Shown here piece by piece: positions 6,562-7,778 of a stretch of DNA of 7,778 bases. The notes below the pieces were generated by a model. The model searched no databases. It was not told the origin of the DNA and was given only the letters and a program-made list of their open reading frames with translations. The stretch comes from an uncultured Acidimicrobiaceae bacterium (lineage in GTDB: Bacteria; Actinomycetota; Acidimicrobiia; Acidimicrobiales; Microtrichaceae), in NCBI GenBank assembly GCA_937868025.1, contig CALMLJ010000665.1, positions 1 to 7,778 on the forward strand. Reading direction: 5' to 3'. How positions within the stretch are numbered: the first letter of the stretch is position 1; each line of letters opens with the position of its first letter. A program made the translations under genes and the position numbers.

Positions 6562-6576
6562 GGCCGGGCGCCACGG

Positions 6577-7080
6577 TCAGTCGGCCGGCGCGTCGAGCTC
6601 CATGGCGAAGTGCAGGACCCCCTGGTCGATCGTGTGGTGCTCGGGAAGGCCGGACTGCTCGAACACCGACACCATCGCCCGGTTCTCCCACAACGTGTCG
6701 GCCACGAGCTTCTGGTAGCCGCGCCCAGCCGCCAGCTCGGCGAGCCGGTGCAACAGCTCGGTGGCGATGCCCTTCCCCTGCCACGCCTCGGCCACGACGA
6801 ACGCCACCTCGGCCGCGACGTCGTCGGGCAACCCCTCGTACCGGGCAACCGCCACGACCTCGGGGCCGTCCAACACCAGCACCGCCTCGCGACGGTCGTG
6901 GTCGACATGGGTGAACCGCTCGACCTCCTCCGCCGTCAGCGTGGGATGCGGACTGAAGAACCGGAGGCGAGTGGACTCGATCGACAGTCGCTCGTGGAAC
7001 TCGACGAGTGCCGCGGCATCGTCGGGCCCGATCGCCCGGACGTCGAGCGTCGTGCCGTCACGGAGGACGATCGGGGTCAC
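6577..7080 (-). CDS. GNAT-family N-acetyltransferase (PatA/Pat C-terminal-domain type)
   Basis: A 167-residue single-domain protein. The N-terminus (IVLRDGTTLDVRAIGPDD, then FHERLSIESTRLRFF at 28-42) matches the GNAT domain found in bacterial protein lysine acetyltransferases, either fused to acyl-CoA-synthetase-like or cyclic-nucleotide domains or standing alone. Motif A is present as EVAFVVAEAWQGKGIATELL (91-110), with QGKGIA (101-106) binding the acetyl-CoA pyrophosphate. Motif B follows as ENRAMVSVFEQSGL (132-145). It is therefore expected to transfer an acetyl group from acetyl-CoA to an amine, possibly a protein lysine; no regulatory domain is attached. GTG at 7080 was chosen because the family's first strand starts there and it overlaps the upstream stop as GTGA. 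The longer reading from 7449 is Arg-rich shadow sequence. It is convergent with the Nramp gene, with 15 bases between the two stops. Confidence 0.88.
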   Translation of the reverse strand: MTPIVLRDGTTLDVRAIGPDDAAALVEFHERLSIESTRLRFFSPHPTLTAEEVERFTHVDHDRREAVLVLDGPEVVAVARYEGLPDDVAAEVAFVVAEAWQGKGIATELLHRLAELAAGRGYQKLVADTLWENRAMVSVFEQSGLPEHHTIDQGVLHFAMELDAPAD

Positions 7081-7778
7081 GGCCGCCGGATCGACGGACC
7101 GTGCACGACCGCACCGGGAGACAACCGGGTCCGGACGTAGGCGAAGTCGCCGTCGGGCAGCTCCCACACCGCGGTGCCGCTCGTGTAGCGGCGGTGTTCG
7201 CCGTCGGTCGTCCATCCACGGACCGGCGTCGTCCAGCGGGCGCGCTCCAGGCCGTGACCGAGGTCGACGTAGCGGTCGAACGTCTCGAAGGCCTGCGGTC
7301 GTCCGTCGGCGTCGACCACCACACGGGCCGTCGCCGCGACGCCGTGGTCGGTGACGGTGACCCCGAAGCTCCGGTCGTCGACCGCCGCCCATTCGACCCC
7401 GGGTCGCAGGAGCATCGACGGCGCCAGGAGCACGGCATCGTTCAACCACGTCACGAGCTCGCCCACGTCGAGCTCCGGTCCGGAACTGTCCACCACCGGG
7501 ACCAACCCGAACACGCTGCCGCGCATGGCGCCTCGACCTCGCAGCAGGGTGTCGACAGCGATCAGCGGGACCGGCCCGGCGTCGATGCGGATGCGGTAGA
7601 TGCGGGCGATCGGGTCGGCGGTGTTGATCTGCCAGGCCTCGTAGGGCAACCAGGGCAGGTGACGCCGCATCCGGAACCGGCCGCGGGAGTGAACCGTGAT
7701 GACCGTGTCTCGAGGTGCGCCCTCGACGCCCATGAACCGGAGGTACCGCTGGGCGACGCCGGGAAGGTGCTCGAGGTC
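7077..7778 (-). CDS. DUF6544/DUF6920-like protein, N-terminus beyond the right edge
   Basis: The frame is open through the right edge; 233 residues are visible. The edge sequence DLEHLPGVAQRYLRFMGVEG continues upstream of the first ATG (7733) and already looks like the family's conserved opening (Leu-Pro-x-x-x-x-Arg-Tyr-Leu-Arg), so the true start lies outside the window and 7733 is an internal Met. Conserved-looking blocks are FRMRRHLPWLPYEAWQIN, GSVFGLVPVVDSSGPELDVG, ELVTWLNDAVLLAPSMLL and TAVWELPDGDFAYVRTRL. The segment is mainly beta-strand-like with no membrane helices. I recognise it as one of the uncharacterised actinobacterial proteins annotated DUF6544 or DUF6920; I am unsure which name applies, and no biochemical function is known to me. 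It overlaps the acetyltransferase start by 4 bases, so the two are one transcription unit. Confidence 0.8.
   Translation of the reverse strand, partial: DLEHLPGVAQRYLRFMGVEGAPRDTVITVHSRGRFRMRRHLPWLPYEAWQINTADPIARIYRIRIDAGPVPLIAVDTLLRGRGAMRGSVFGLVPVVDSSGPELDVGELVTWLNDAVLLAPSMLLRPGVEWAAVDDRSFGVTVTDHGVAATARVVVDADGRPQAFETFDRYVDLGHGLERARWTTPVRGWTTDGEHRRYTSGTAVWELPDGDFAYVRTRLSPGAVVHGPSIRRP

Noticed and set aside
6554..6567. A GTGACCTGAGGCCG string resembling the operator arms
   Set aside because: It lies across the stop codon of the Nramp gene, faces no promoter, lacks a paired inverted copy and is likely chance.
6551..6586. Possible bidirectional terminator between the convergent Nramp and acetyltransferase genes
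   Set aside because: Only competing 5-base stems (CCGTG/CACGG or GGCCG/CGGCC) with long loops and no T tract are visible; too weak in this GC-rich background.
7081..7449. Upstream extension of the acetyltransferase by 123 codons
   Set aside because: The extension is Arg-rich and antisense-like, fully inside the DUF6544-like gene in another frame; the GNAT domain begins at the GTG that overlaps that gene's stop.

Overview
The window is very GC-rich (roughly 70% by eye). It is gene-dense, uses GTG starts freely, and its genes abut or overlap. With no tools I cannot place it, but GC content, codon use and gene content suggest a high-GC actinobacterium, possibly an acidimicrobial or similar uncultured lineage. 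No tRNA, rRNA, CRISPR, insertion sequence or integrase is visible, and no gene-free stretch exceeds about 90 bases.

Layout. Bases 1-1047 hold a leftward pair: a tandem-domain universal stress protein followed, with a 13-base overlap, by the first 28 codons of a carbamate kinase that runs off the left edge. An 88-base divergent intergenic region (1048-1135) carries a striking 35-base inverted repeat whose two 14-base arms each resemble the mycobacterial DosR box. To the right, four co-directional genes (1136-6561) form an apparent operon. In order they are a degenerate remnant-like relative of the aminoglycoside-phosphotransferase/P-loop ATPase fusion proteins (Rv2004c type), a P2-type cation-transporting ATPase (CtpF type), a PRC-barrel/MgtE-N-like soluble protein, and an atypical Nramp-family transporter. 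Adjacent genes overlap by 16 bases, are separated by 1 base, and overlap by 4 bases. Two leftward genes follow convergently: a GNAT acetyltransferase, and upstream of it a DUF6544-like protein truncated by the right edge. They overlap by 4 bases.

How it may work. A tandem Usp, a CtpF-like P-type ATPase and an Rv2004c-like protein are all members of the M. tuberculosis DosR (hypoxia/NO dormancy) regulon. Finding relatives of all three around one divergent DosR-like operator suggests a compact DosR-type hypoxia/energy-stress module. In that reading, carbamate kinase would give substrate-level ATP, Usp would sense ATP, and two cation transporters with an Mg-sensor-like partner would maintain ion homeostasis. 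The family assignments rest on visible motifs; the regulatory model is inference.
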